Below are positions 18,501 to 25,228 of a stretch of DNA of 48,756 bases, in pieces. Source of the stretch: Desmonostoc geniculatum HA4340-LM1 (GTDB lineage: Bacteria; Cyanobacteriota; Cyanobacteriia; Cyanobacteriales; Nostocaceae); the NCBI GenBank assembly GCA_019359545.1, contig JAHHHB010000050.1:1-48756 (forward strand). The letters run 5' to 3'. How positions within the stretch are numbered: position 1 is the stretch's first letter; every line of letters begins with the position of its first letter. The notes beneath the pieces are model-generated. The model was given only the letters and a program-made list of their open reading frames with translations. It was not told the origin of the DNA and did not search any database. The position numbers and the translations under genes were made by a program.

Positions 18501-19588
18501 TCAGATTTGGCATTATCCTCATTCAAATCATCTGTGTCTAACTCTTCATCTTGGTTCAGGTTAGTAGCAGATAATTTCACTTGTCTTTCAAGTGTTCTAT
18601 CTGCTGCTTGGTCGGCGATTTCTTGTTCTAGGGAAACTTTTTGTTGTTCAGTGAATGCCTTGCGCTTTTCGTACTTCTCGCAATACAATTGTGCAACTTT
18701 CCTGGGGTCTTTCTGGATTTCGGTAAGTTCTTGGGCTTGCTTTTCTAGTTCCTCTGCAAAGTCCTTGATACCTTGGGGGAAAGAAGCCAACATCTGAGAA
18801 ATAGCAGTCTTCCCCTTTTGGGACTGCGATTTTTCACCTAACCAAATGGTTTGATTATAAAGACCTGGCTTGATTTGGGGTTTAATTGGACTAGAGGGGT
18901 TATCTTTGTCTGTACCTTTAAAGCTTGACAGGGGAATAATGAGGTCTATTTTGGTTTTGTTATTGGAGTTTGCATACTCTAACTGGGTTAAGTTGTGGGG
19001 TCGCAGTGTTCCTTTCCCAAAGCGAAATTTAGTGTCCTCTCCGTCTCCCTCTCTCCACCCAAAACGATGCTGGATAACACGATAATTTTTGTCTTGTTCT
19101 TCTTGCCTTTTTGTTAGTTGGTTGTATAAGTCAGTCGCAATTTGTCCGTAGCAATCTCCAACTAATTTACAAGCATCTTCGTTATCTAGTATTCCCCCGT
19201 TTTCTCCAGTAGCATCATCTACTACTAGAATGTTCAATCGCTCATTAATTGCGTTTTTGCACTCTCCGAGAAATATGGAACCGTAAGCACCTCTGTCCTT
19301 GCGGTCTGGATATAGTTTTTCAACTACTTCCAAACATTCTTGTGGCCCATAAAGTAGTCGTGTTTTGGACGACAATAGCAGAATGTGACTGTCTGGATGG
19401 TTCTTCAGGTCTTCTGCCTTTGTATGTTCGTCCATTTGCCCAAAGGAGAAGTGTTTGTCAGGGAAGAAGAACTCTAGCAGCGTGTTATCCAATTCCTCAG
19501 TTAGAATTGAGTCTGAATTGCTGGTATCTCCCTCAGTGTGTGACCATTGGTTTAATCTGGTGTCAAAGTGCTTGAATGTGAGTGTCAT
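12506..19588 (-). CDS. Giant single-chain RNA polymerase-like protein with macro, ASCH-like, NADAR-like and SLOG-like domains
   Basis: 2360 aa. The N-terminal third shows the marks of two-barrel QDE-1/RdRP-type RNA polymerases. These are a 'KGTL...DLIIPLSSFKG' segment (about 189-225), 'RSPF' (441), the catalytic metal motif DFDGD (515-519), 'IINNHVTALE' (580) matching the ISNxH segment, and 'AVDLFKSAKK' (685) matching AVDxxKTG. After an unassigned middle region come a macro domain (about 1483-1630, 'QQVNCQRKMGAGLA', 'ERLGSGLAGG'), an ASCH/EVE-like domain (1641-1760), a NADAR-like domain (1825-1950, 'SAEQAYQHYK', 'WEGKGKDSPF') and a SLOG/YspA-like Rossmann unit (2055-2131). Pro/Thr-rich linkers separate the later domains. 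The last four would bind nucleotide or ADP-ribose ligands. RNA synthesis, priming or template type is inferred, not shown. Confidence 0.7.
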   Translation of the reverse strand: MTLTFKHFDTRLNQWSHTEGDTSNSDSILTEELDNTLLEFFFPDKHFSFGQMDEHTKAEDLKNHPDSHILLLSSKTRLLYGPQECLEVVEKLYPDRKDRGAYGSIFLGECKNAINERLNILVVDDATGENGGILDNEDACKLVGDCYGQIATDLYNQLTKRQEEQDKNYRVIQHRFGWREGDGEDTKFRFGKGTLRPHNLTQLEYANSNNKTKIDLIIPLSSFKGTDKDNPSSPIKPQIKPGLYNQTIWLGEKSQSQKGKTAISQMLASFPQGIKDFAEELEKQAQELTEIQKDPRKVAQLYCEKYEKRKAFTEQQKVSLEQEIADQAADRTLERQVKLSATNLNQDEELDTDDLNEDNAKSEKDDLLMYKIIKADLLGHSQLLETEKVRQELSRFVQNEWRDIAIGRTLTFDRGMIIPSKELKNGEICVPWMNEGEKILNFRSPFLNSNGLCVSLNKQVEDYLGPDGKPLEGIIVVNDEDHKRILARIDALKALSIETEEIDPAETESERQGRDFDGDCIGVELASKYPNFTAESEYRNLPENAYAPTVKLKKQSFYREDGTQPEFEEIAIHMSDSISVGIINNHVTALEALESEIEILKTYGTLQQQAEYVDQVSNHYKKLVAQENNQKNPQSIREKYREQIQEFVELASVQNRDSEVIEKAMEINRIMYRQMIEEACFQNQIAVDLFKSAKKPDMDIIAENKRYLYRDVNYIKDKKLSSVYLSEGVTTTGYSPVELLINQTNKYFQESQLESRPIVQFQDLFKGVEFTPQQKYQAILAKQKFDDKFNQATRLNKRRETEQGPYAVVQTSSGAQIEITNLTRYGHPGIWKSSTLNIRLEEIPEKYRSPERPHTLLAVAQIDGEMENEEPKYRKLGTVSQQSIIDYKLKAGMITEGATLVELKPELKESQTKLLFQEAYLLAENFYASIPEDQKLSAAAATWSISASRQDELEQGDNSHLNTRKKVSNFVFAAFGDEIVYRLSELQFTELKVLGINKEGDNFAGREWNPQQKYETEIRASVYPPGHERHGSRLVFVKDNDGEYKEFAVLEQRTGQLPIGTKAEASIVPGEAYTATATIALPGKASVDITIREISKFSYAGKTFNGEPVTLTIGNTPVPTDTAKIKLNGKILGELDTDSIKELKQLNYLKNGNLLNLQLKSIGTTKDEGAFIIAESPHGNLLRINKINSYDFKGQIFDDNQYRNVSLEIPATKNRDAVFLNGELLGVLHYKKDKEALQKLGVLNPGQMGSVHSTLQSNFSHTFVKVDSSTVQYPKTWTKESQAFQDTTKQAVVSKQEVMVEKSAPFLQKVKERPTILFTSQEDKMLGVIGMAVDNHKTEFVQNWLKSKGIEFNVVAQEDVPLETKKGLSVLYLAISTIQSDDLKAFKDKFGEPLDADGANSAYNKRLNSLPNRPQAFRQVAVGIGNHPNQVTKLGSSATTQAVAALNSHTVSTTTQTPVHLQNHPTISTPSQEDIQPPANTTIKQDILEVKAGIIVQQVNCQRKMGAGLAAAIAQKWSTVKQEYLHKQDWQLGDVQFVQVTKPGEPTLVIANVAGQYDYGTNSRQTDFEALRRGLAQVNQYALDNNLPVYIPERLGSGLAGGRTQQEKDQTWATVKAIVAETIPNATIVSKPQEEEVVISGKPVQMVFPLKMHFFPNPLPVNTTIDAMRGYGRCHTTRTYEPYKAYGFKEGDIAIAVAGSKQVAFRVGKQYRITQEMITDPTYQQQWAAREKHSAQELATFKDKLEVWGLHMEPLGDYVNGKIVPFPTPSPEPSSATPTVSPSLPATTPPTISTTTVSSPINIGSRSPDPLGVALTNPTVKAKELGNINGDYPVSLGDNAAVPAGKYGPETYTQDKAAGVPFLSAEQAYQHYKQTVPQGEQRVQLMAEIIQAKLEQHPKLFEAITQRGGVEWLENCTHYVTSSRDNYWEGKGKDSPFIRALIAGYDKVLETSQTADRVPSDCRRLNIAQTLSNNTASISRVEEITVSTSLGSSPKISNPLAQLKPLNDAVAHHMEKDVAMAEVATQFIGKSAAPPNTPSSTRNYEQAWRERANTGVYSANDTIMVSGSGPWRGVTQQKILETFKNHYVPLLDKAIASGSSFVVGNAAGTDQLVQKYLQEHGYKLESLNREGYTRASSPEPVTSIDSSKAQDVTPTQQIVTPSPEPPTQPTAVTLTAVPTPLSTTQNTLVTSSQNIPQTGVMADTVGSYEQGTIDSLRNWYGAADKLGKSEEYKNRIAEVATGFKSGQGLSEKVLIAMTKDMEELRSINRLTQIAQRIGDVLGQPGESGSIQVKGKTYDISLNSSQKDLTIFQKNGNVILDIESGQVQTNQISSEILKNFEQINTKIDTALAKIKSEYIEM

Positions 19589-19639
19589 ATTCTCATTTAT
19601 TTGTGGACAAAAAGGTTTTAAGTTTGTGAGGGTTTTAAT

Positions 19640-20170
19640 ATGTCAAGATTAAAGCGCTGGCTTTATTTAAATAAAAAAAAAGTTAATGCTGACGGAACTT
19701 TAAGAGAAGATTATATAAAGGAACGATTAGCTAAAAATATCAACCAAACAACTATTGATGATTATGCTGCGACACTCAAGGCAGAATATGAGCATCTTAA
19801 ATACTTAGATGAAACTGAGCCAGAGCAGTGGATGAAATATACTGCCTATGACTTTTTTACGGAAGAAGAGAAGCGACAATTTAATCCTGATGGTTCTCTC
19901 AGACCAGATTATGTTGAATCTGCTTGTAGTATTGGTATTAGCGAGGAAGCCCTTGAGGAGATAGAGCGCCGTAAAAAAATTGATGTACAAAACTATAATG
20001 AAGTGTCTGCTCGATATGCGGAACAGGGTATAAATTTTGGCGAACAGCAGATGCAAGCAAGAATTGCTGACAGCAAAAGCTATCTGCAACGTAGAGAGCA
20101 GATGAAGAAAGACTTGCGTAATTTTGAAAATGTTGATAGCTTGCCTTTTGATAAAGGCACACCGTATTAG
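19640..20170 (+). CDS. Hypothetical protein with internal repeat
   Basis: 176 aa, divergent from the giant polymerase-like gene across 51 bp, so the two share a promoter region. Two related segments are visible: 'VNADGTLREDYIKERLAKNI' and 'FNPDGSLRPDYVESACSIGI', each followed by a helix. The C-terminal half is charged and probably coiled. No family recognised and no membrane segment. Confidence 0.6.
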   Translation: MSRLKRWLYLNKKKVNADGTLREDYIKERLAKNINQTTIDDYAATLKAEYEHLKYLDETEPEQWMKYTAYDFFTEEEKRQFNPDGSLRPDYVESACSIGISEEALEEIERRKKIDVQNYNEVSARYAEQGINFGEQQMQARIADSKSYLQRREQMKKDLRNFENVDSLPFDKGTPY

Positions 20171-20332
20171 GATGGAGGCAATTAACCAGGGAGACATCAT
20201 TTGTAGCCACTAAGAGTCCTCTTAAAGCGGATTCTAGGAGCTAATTAAGTGATGGTGGTAGTGAAAAAAAGTATAATTTTAGATTGATTTTGCTTTGAGG
20301 CTTACATCAAAAGATATAATTCGTTCTAAAAC

Positions 20333-20599
20333 TTACTCGTAATGCGTCCACATCCGAATTATCTTAACTACTTGCTCGGATTCGATTACCTCATATACCA
20401 AACGATGCTGTATATTTATCCTGCGAGAATAAGCGCCTGATAAGTCACCAACCAGCTTTTCATAAGGCGGAGGATTTTGAAAAGGATTTTCTTCAAGGAC
20501 TGCGAGTAATTCCTCCGCTTTCTCCTTCAAATTACTAGAAGCTAACTTCTTCGCGTCTTTTTGCGCTTGTTTTGTATAAACTAACTTCCAACTCACCAA
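20333..20599 (-). CDS. yoeB: YoeB/Txe-family mRNA interferase toxin
   Basis: 88 aa, the usual length. It shows the family pattern 'W...YTKQAQKDAKKL', 'NPFQNPPPYEKLVGDLSGAYSRRINIQHRLVYEV' and the C-terminal 'IIRMWTHYE' that carries the catalytic His. These toxins cut mRNA at the ribosome and are held inactive by the partner antitoxin. Its start overlaps the antitoxin stop by 7 nt. It probably stabilises the element. Confidence 0.93.
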   Translation of the reverse strand: MVSWKLVYTKQAQKDAKKLASSNLKEKAEELLAVLEENPFQNPPPYEKLVGDLSGAYSRRINIQHRLVYEVIESEQVVKIIRMWTHYE

Positions 20600-20853
20600 T
20601 CCAACTCCCCATCACATTCTTCAATAGGAGTTGCTAACCCTTCTTTTATAGATTCTCGCATTCCAGGGACAGATAATAAGTAAAGAGTTTCCTGAATAGC
20701 AGACCAGTCTTTTTCGGCAAGCAGAATCGCATTACCATGCTCACCCTGAATAATAATGGGTTTACCCTGCTCTGAAACTTGGTCGATTAGCTTTTGTAAA
20801 TTATTTTGAGCGTCGTTGACGGGAAGCAAAGACATCATGCTTTTTTGAGTCAC
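20593..20853 (-). CDS. yefM: YefM/Phd-family antitoxin
   Basis: 86 aa. The N-terminal Phd/YefM DNA-binding fold is visible ('NDAQNNLQKLIDQVSEQGKPIIIQGEHGNAILLAEKDWSAIQETLYLL'), followed by the toxin-wrapping tail 'GMRESIKEGLATPIEECDGELDW'. It binds YoeB and represses its own promoter. ATG at residue 6 or 7 is an alternative start. First gene of the operon, as usual. Confidence 0.93.
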   Translation of the reverse strand: MTQKSMMSLLPVNDAQNNLQKLIDQVSEQGKPIIIQGEHGNAILLAEKDWSAIQETLYLLSVPGMRESIKEGLATPIEECDGELDW

Positions 20854-20984
20854 GGTAACTTTACTCTAGCTGATCTACGAACTTATGCAATCAAAGTTGG
20901 CTTCACGGCGCACAAAAGATACTTAATATTTATTCAAAAATTCATCATGCACCACTTCAAAGCTCCAATTAACTATTAGCTTCT

Positions 20985-22427
20985 CTACTCTAGATCCACT
21001 TGGTTTTCGTGTTCTTGCCGTTGGCTTTTCATCAACAGCAACGCCTTCAGTCTCTCCAGTCTCACCCAATCCTCTTTTGTCAACCCTTTGTCCTGTGCAT
21101 CAGCGCTAGCATTAAGGGGAATTTCTGCAATTTCCTCTCCACTCTTGCGTCTTAGTTTCAGAAGATTTCTGTCTAGCTGAAGGTCGTAGTACTCTCCTGA
21201 ATACGTTTTTGGTTGTCCCACTTTGTGCCAAAATAGCCGGATAATGGGACTGATGCTGCTAATGTAGTTTTCTTGCTGAATTATCTCCTTGGGTGTCGCA
21301 GCTACTTCCTCACCGGGGGTCGATACTTCCACTAATTGCTCAGTAGCAGATGGTAGCAATTCAACCAAGTCTCCAGCCGCGCACGCATGTATTGCAGGCA
21401 AATCCCGTTCTGGGTCATAGGAAATACCACGTTTTTTCTGAAGACCAGGAAAGCTGTATGCTGACCCTAGCCGATTACCAGCCACCTTCACCCCATTCAT
21501 CTCAAAGGCGATCGCTTCTTTAAACAACCCCCTGCTGCTAAACTGTGGATGAACCAAAACACCATGCTGCTGTAGTCTGCTAATCAACTCGGTAACAGTG
21601 GGTTGGTCTAATGTTGCTTCATCAATGATGTCAGCTAGCAGTTGGGTAACAGGTGGTTTGCTACTTGTGTGGTGTTTCTGCTTCTGGGTTTGGGCGCGAC
21701 GGTCAGTTACTGTGGCTTTAATGCCATACTCCTGTTGAACTTGAGTAGCAACCCTTTCGCTACTACAGGGGGCAGCTGACAACCCAAACTGCTTCTCCAA
21801 CTGTCGCACTATCACCTCACTGCGGCGGTAGTCCCAGGAGTCTGATACAACTGAAGAGTCCATGCGAATGCGAGAAGCAATTATATGGATGTGTTCGTGG
21901 TCGGTGTCGTGGTGACGGGCAATCACGTACTGGCTTTGATTTAGTCCTTCACCCAGGAATTTCATCTCAAAGAGCCAGCGCAGGGCAACCTCTGCGTACT
22001 GCTCATCGTTCAAATGCTCGTGGTATTCCCCTTTTTCATGGGATGCGTCGCGGTGGGGTATAGAGAGAATAACGTGAGCGCAGGCGCGTTGCAGCAGTGG
22101 TCGCATTTTTCTTGCAGCACCAAATTCTTTAGCTAACTGCCTGGGTGTAGTGCCGCCCATGTTGCTATAGATAATAGTGGCTTTCTCTTTGCCCAGCACA
22201 TAGTCTAGGGTGGAACGGAAGCTTTGGTTCTTAACCCTCTTTTGTCACTCTCGGAAAACAATAATCTCAGCCTGATTCTGAGACTTTGATTTCATCAAGG
22301 TTTGAGGCTTTATTTTCTAACAGAAACTGAAATTTATAGATAAAAGTGGAAATTAAAGCCCTGTAAGCATTTGGGCGATTGGATTTTCCCACTCTGACAA
22401 AAGAGGGTTAAACTGCTTGCTAATCAC
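20985..22427 (-). pseudogene. mobA: Relaxase (MobA/VirD2-like, MOBP), split by an insertion at codon 6
   Basis: Relaxases nick oriT and lead plasmid transfer. The continuous part (20985-22199, 404 aa) has 'SNMGGTTPRQLAKEF' and the metal-binding HHDTDHEHIHI histidine motif. It lacks the usual N-terminus. That N-terminus is present on the other side of a 173-bp insertion: GTG 22427 with AGGAG before it. Removing the insertion and one TTAA copy restores a frame beginning MISKQFKNQSFRSTLDY and running into VLGKEKA, a typical relaxase start of about 421 aa in all. As it stands, the insertion places a TGA in frame, so only restart at GTG 22199 is possible, which loses the presumed catalytic tyrosine (Y17). 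The gene is probably inactive. Confidence 0.85.
22235..22407. mobile_element. MITE-like insertion, 173 bp, TTAA target duplication
   Basis: Ends are CCCTCTTTTGTCA at left and its exact complement at right; the match continues imperfectly to GGAAAA. TTAA flanks both sides (22231-22234 and 22408-22411). There is no transposase frame, so it must have moved with help from a full-length relative. TTAA duplications with CCC ends recall IS1380/piggyBac-type elements, but the family is not certain. Confidence 0.85.
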
Positions 22428-22571
22428 GGGGACTCCTGTTTGCGTAGACGTGCAGGGTCTTTCATACAACTTGTGCTGCTTTTTACTTGGAATTATACAA
22501 TTCCTCTCACTAGAACACTGCTTCCGGGCTTCCGGGCGATCGCTCTTTCCAGTATCATAACTCTAAATAAT

Positions 22572-22602
22572 GTTGTCGCCCGTGCATTATTGGAGTTGTC
22601 AC
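22572..22602. repeat. Left pair of GTTGTC(A/G)C repeats
   Basis: GTTGTCGC and GTTGTCAC, 23 bp apart, with GTGCATTATT between them. An almost identical pair lies at 22933-22962 after the small HTH gene. The arrangement resembles tandem TnsB/TniA-type transposase sites at ends of Tn7-like elements, or an autoregulatory operator. Confidence 0.5.
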
Positions 22603-22603
22603 T

Positions 22604-22933
22604 ATGATTGCAGCCAAAACGCCCACTAGAAGACACTGGGAACTGTTTGAGATTTATAAAGCTAAGGTTGCTATCAAAATGGAGCCTGAAGAGTTCCTGG
22701 AACATTGGGCTGTAAATTACGAAGAACTTGCTGAATTGTGCGGACGCTCTAAAAGTACGGTAGCTCATTGGTTTTCCCAAGGAGAACATCGTAGGGAACC
22801 GTCAGAAGCTGACAAGCGCAGACTGGCAGAAATTCATGCCATCTGGAGTCAATTTGAAAATGAACCTACTCACCTCAGAGAAATCTGGGCGAGAAAACGC
22901 CGCCGCAAGCACGATACGGAATGTAATACTTAG
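22604..22933 (+). CDS. Small HTH DNA-binding protein
   Basis: 109 aa. HTH at about 43-63: 'VNYEELAELCGRSKSTVAHWFSQG', followed by a basic C-terminus ('EIWARKRRRKHD'). ATG 22604 lies 1 bp past a GTTGTCAC repeat, and the stop overlaps the next repeat pair. It lies, on the opposite strand, between mobC and the relaxase gene, which are often adjacent in mobilizable plasmids, so this 1.1-kb segment may be inserted. It could be a repressor of its own repeats or a transposon-encoded accessory protein. Confidence 0.65.
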   Translation: MIAAKTPTRRHWELFEIYKAKVAIKMEPEEFLEHWAVNYEELAELCGRSKSTVAHWFSQGEHRREPSEADKRRLAEIHAIWSQFENEPTHLREIWARKRRRKHDTECNT

Positions 22934-22971
22934 TTGTCACTGGTGCATTATTTAGTTGTCACCATGACAAC
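22933..22971. repeat. Right pair of GTTGTCAC repeats with dyad
   Basis: GTTGTCAC at 22933 and 22955 with GTGCATTATT between them repeats the arrangement at 22572. The second copy continues into a perfect dyad, GTTGTCA-CCA-TGACAAC (22955-22971). Confidence 0.55.
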
Positions 22972-23023
22972 GGTGGTTTTATTGTGTGTAATAGCTATTC
23001 CTGCTCAAAACAGGTAAATCATA

Positions 23024-23275
23024 ATGACCACTAACTTTCTATCCAGTGCCGACGACCCGAATACACCTGTCCCCAGTAAAACTGCCGACAAAACCGCTCC
23101 TCTCAGAGAACCGCTAAAACATTTGTTAATTGGTTCTCCCAAAGCTGTGACAGGCACTATTCACTACCTACAAGTCCTTGGTTATGCGGATGTTGGAGAC
23201 TGGAGTCCCCTGTTACCAAGCCCCAACCCAGGCGAAGTTATGAGTATCCTCAGCCGTCAGATTTTGGTGCAATAA
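23024..23275 (+). CDS. Small conserved-looking hypothetical protein
   Basis: 83 aa. The second half, 'KHLLIGSPKAVTGTIHYLQVLGYADVGDWSPLLPSPNPGEVMSIL', is the kind of short protein often seen in Nostoc-type genomes; its function is unknown. The first 30 residues are polar. A clear terminator follows at 23304. Confidence 0.6.
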   Translation: MTTNFLSSADDPNTPVPSKTADKTAPLREPLKHLLIGSPKAVTGTIHYLQVLGYADVGDWSPLLPSPNPGEVMSILSRQILVQ

Positions 23276-23303
23276 CTGTTACTGGCATACTCAGTAGTTC
23301 ACG

Positions 23304-23325
23304 CCCCCAACTTACTGGGGGTTTT
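23304..23325 (+). terminator. Rho-independent terminator
   Basis: CCCCCA (23304-23309), 6-nt loop, TGGGGG (23316-23321), then TTTT. It lies 29 bp after the stop of the 83-aa gene. Confidence 0.75.
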
Positions 23326-23445
23326 GTGCGTGTAAAGTTTCTGGTGGTGTGTCATTTGTTGAGCGATCTCCGTCAGAGCGAGAGCAATAGCTTTGCGGAA
23401 GCTAGAACAGAACGAGGAATGAATGCGATCGCCCGTATACGCCCA

Positions 23446-23540
23446 GGGGGTTTTTCAGAAACCCCCTCCCAAAATCGGAGATTTGGGTCGTAGGGCGCGC
23501 TTTGCGATGGCGTACCCGCCCGCCGGAGGCGATCGCAGCA
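23446..23540. repeat. Hairpin and HIP1-rich dispersed repeat downstream of mobC
   Basis: GGGGGTTT-5 nt-AAACCCCC (23446-23466) forms an 8-bp stem. Next to it is a repeat of the 'GCGATGGCGTACCCGCC...GGAGGCGATCGC' type common in this cyanobacterial group. The hairpin may end mobC transcription. Confidence 0.5.
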
Positions 23541-23547
23541 TTCCCAA

Positions 23548-23949
23548 TCACGTTGATTCTTCCTGGACATCATCCGTTACTCCGCACTCCAGCAGCTGCA
23601 TCTGAGTTTCCCTGATTGAAGCACGTAGAGATTCCACTAAGTTTTGTAATTGCTCAACATCAATATTTACGTCTTGTCCAGATTTGACAGCAATGTTTGC
23701 TGCTTTAGCTATCTGATTGAGATTCACCCCAATCGCATTCAGTTCTTCGTACAATTTCCAATTCAACTGTGGGGGTGGTGGAGGTTCTACAACACGCCGC
23801 CGTAGTGCAGCACGACGAATGAATTCTGTAATACTCACTCTCGCTTCATACGCCTTTTTCTTCAGTTGCTCATACTCATCAGCAGCAAAGCGAACAGGAT
23901 GCGTAATAATTCTTGCAATCCCATCAGACCTCTTAGTCTTGCTTGGCAT
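23548..23949 (-). CDS. mobC: MobC-like relaxosome accessory protein
   Basis: ATG 23949 was chosen: AGGA lies 10-13 bp upstream and the 47 residues before it in the longer frame are unlike protein. 133 aa. N-terminal ribbon-helix-helix type region 'VRFAADEYEQLKKKAYEARVSITEFIRRAALRRRV', then the MobC hallmark 'LNAIGVNLNQIAKAANI' and a C-terminal helix. It helps open oriT for the relaxase. The gene points toward the broken relaxase, from which it is separated by about 1.1 kb. Confidence 0.88.
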   Translation of the reverse strand: MPSKTKRSDGIARIITHPVRFAADEYEQLKKKAYEARVSITEFIRRAALRRRVVEPPPPPQLNWKLYEELNAIGVNLNQIAKAANIAVKSGQDVNIDVEQLQNLVESLRASIRETQMQLLECGVTDDVQEEST

Positions 23950-23974
23950 CACGACAATCCTATGTAAAAGCCCT

Positions 23975-24085
23975 CCGCAGGAGCCAGCCGTCGCCGTCGC
24001 CCCGTACCACAGGGGCGGTATGCGCGTACAGCGCATACAGGCGACATGGCTGGCGTATAACCACCACTGTCCTGCGGTGTCCTGT
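23975..24085. other. Candidate origin of transfer (oriT)
   Basis: Immediately upstream of mobC. A perfect 8-bp inverted repeat GTATGCGC with 5-nt loop (24018-24038) lies inside an outer imperfect dyad (GCCAGCC..GTCGCC near 23981 against GGCGAC..GGCTGGC near 24040-24055). TGTCCTGC and TGTCCTGT just beyond resemble the ATCCTG nick region of MOBP systems. The assignment is from position and structure only. Confidence 0.45.
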
Positions 24086-24187
24086 AGCATTTCTATGGTA
24101 GCAGGGGACGCAAACCCTTGTGTAGTGAGGATTTTACGGATATGGATGTGGAAGAATCATGGGCGATGGGGAAAAAACCAGATTTGA

Positions 24188-24335
24188 CCAATACTGCCCA
24201 ATCCTGTCCAATATTTTACAGTTTTTTTGAGAGAAAATTCTGCCATAAATTTTTATTCTTAAGCAAAATATTTAATTTGGACAAGATTGTACACAAATGA
24301 ACCGGATTGGACAGAAGTGAACAGGATTGGTACTG
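24188..24335. repeat. Iteron-like repeats upstream of the ParM locus
   Basis: GATTG(T/G) units recur at exactly 20-bp spacing at 24285, 24305 and 24325, with similar text between (ACA.AA.TGAAC.G). Inverted relatives (CCAATCCTGTCCAAT at 24198-24212, CCAAT at 24188) share the same ATTGGACAGGATTGG core. Repeats like these serve as plasmid origins or centromeres. Confidence 0.5.
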
Positions 24336-24645
24336 GCAGACAAAAAGGGTAATTATACTTATTTAGATGTATTATTTTTGAATGCTGACGTAGTATGCAG
24401 CTGATGAATCAGTGGTTGAAAATTTGCTTTGAGTTTGAACGTTAAGGCGATGCTTGAAGCGAAAAATCTATCAAGACTTACAAAAAATCTATCAAAAATT
24501 ATATCTTGCTTATACTTTCTGTTGGTTTCCAACCCGTTGGTGAATGCCTCAAGATAGTTTTTAGTAGTTTTCGTGTTGTAAAACAAAATATTTTTGCAGT
24601 TTTACCTAGAGGAATATTTGCCGCCATTTAGATGCGTGAGAATTT
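24336..24645. other. Non-coding leader of the ParM operon with 21-bp direct repeats
   Basis: AAAAATCTATCAA occurs at 24462 and 24483, two helical turns apart. This is a candidate binding site for the downstream segregation proteins. No gene was recognised here. Confidence 0.4.
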
Positions 24646-25167
24646 ATGGCAGAACAAAAGCTAGTGCAGAAGAGGGTAAGGTTTCGATATCGGGAACAGA
24701 CACCAGATGGAGTGTTATTGAAATATTTATCAAATCACCCCACTAAGAAAATAGAAGAGTTGTTATGGGAAGCAGCACGGATGAGTTTCATGCCGATGGC
24801 ATATGTTCACGCAGGGGTGGCTGATGAGAGGGTACTGAGAAAGGTGGCACTGTCATCATTTTCCGATTTTGTGCGCCAGTGGGATTGTATTCAGATGGAG
24901 TTAAATTTTGAGTTGGCATTGCCGACATCGCTAATGTCGATAGAGAGTGTGGGTAAACAGAAGAGTGCATCGGCGACTGTAGTCCAGCAGGAAGTAGTGG
25001 AGAGAGTAAACACAAAAAAAACTGGTGGTGACAATCAAGTTACTGTAGCTGTAATTGAGGAGTCTGACCAAAATGATGATTTTTGGGATGACGATCAAGA
25101 TGTAAAGATAGAATTGTCTGATGAACAAAAAGCAGTTAGAGAAGAGATGGATGCTTTGTTTGGATGA
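24646..25167 (+). CDS. Possible ParR-like adaptor of the ParM locus
   Basis: 173 aa, family not recognised. The N-terminal half is basic and helical ('KLVQKRVRFRYREQTPDGVLLKYLSNHPTKKIEELLWEAARMSFMPMAYVHAG'). The C-terminal third is acidic ('ESDQNDDFWDDDQDVKIELSDEQKAVREEMDALFG'). The size, charge split and position 61 bp before a ParM-type gene fit a centromere-binding adaptor, although classical operons have the reverse order. Confidence 0.5.
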   Translation: MAEQKLVQKRVRFRYREQTPDGVLLKYLSNHPTKKIEELLWEAARMSFMPMAYVHAGVADERVLRKVALSSFSDFVRQWDCIQMELNFELALPTSLMSIESVGKQKSASATVVQQEVVERVNTKKTGGDNQVTVAVIEESDQNDDFWDDDQDVKIELSDEQKAVREEMDALFG

Positions 25168-25228
25168 AGAACCATAACTACTTATATGTGGTTCAGCTTA
25201 CTAAGTCTTTTTAACAAGGAGTGATTAG

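Noticed and set aside
23549..24187. 156-codon plus-strand frame over mobC
   Set aside because: It is antisense to mobC and the oriT candidate; the MobC frame has clear family motifs.
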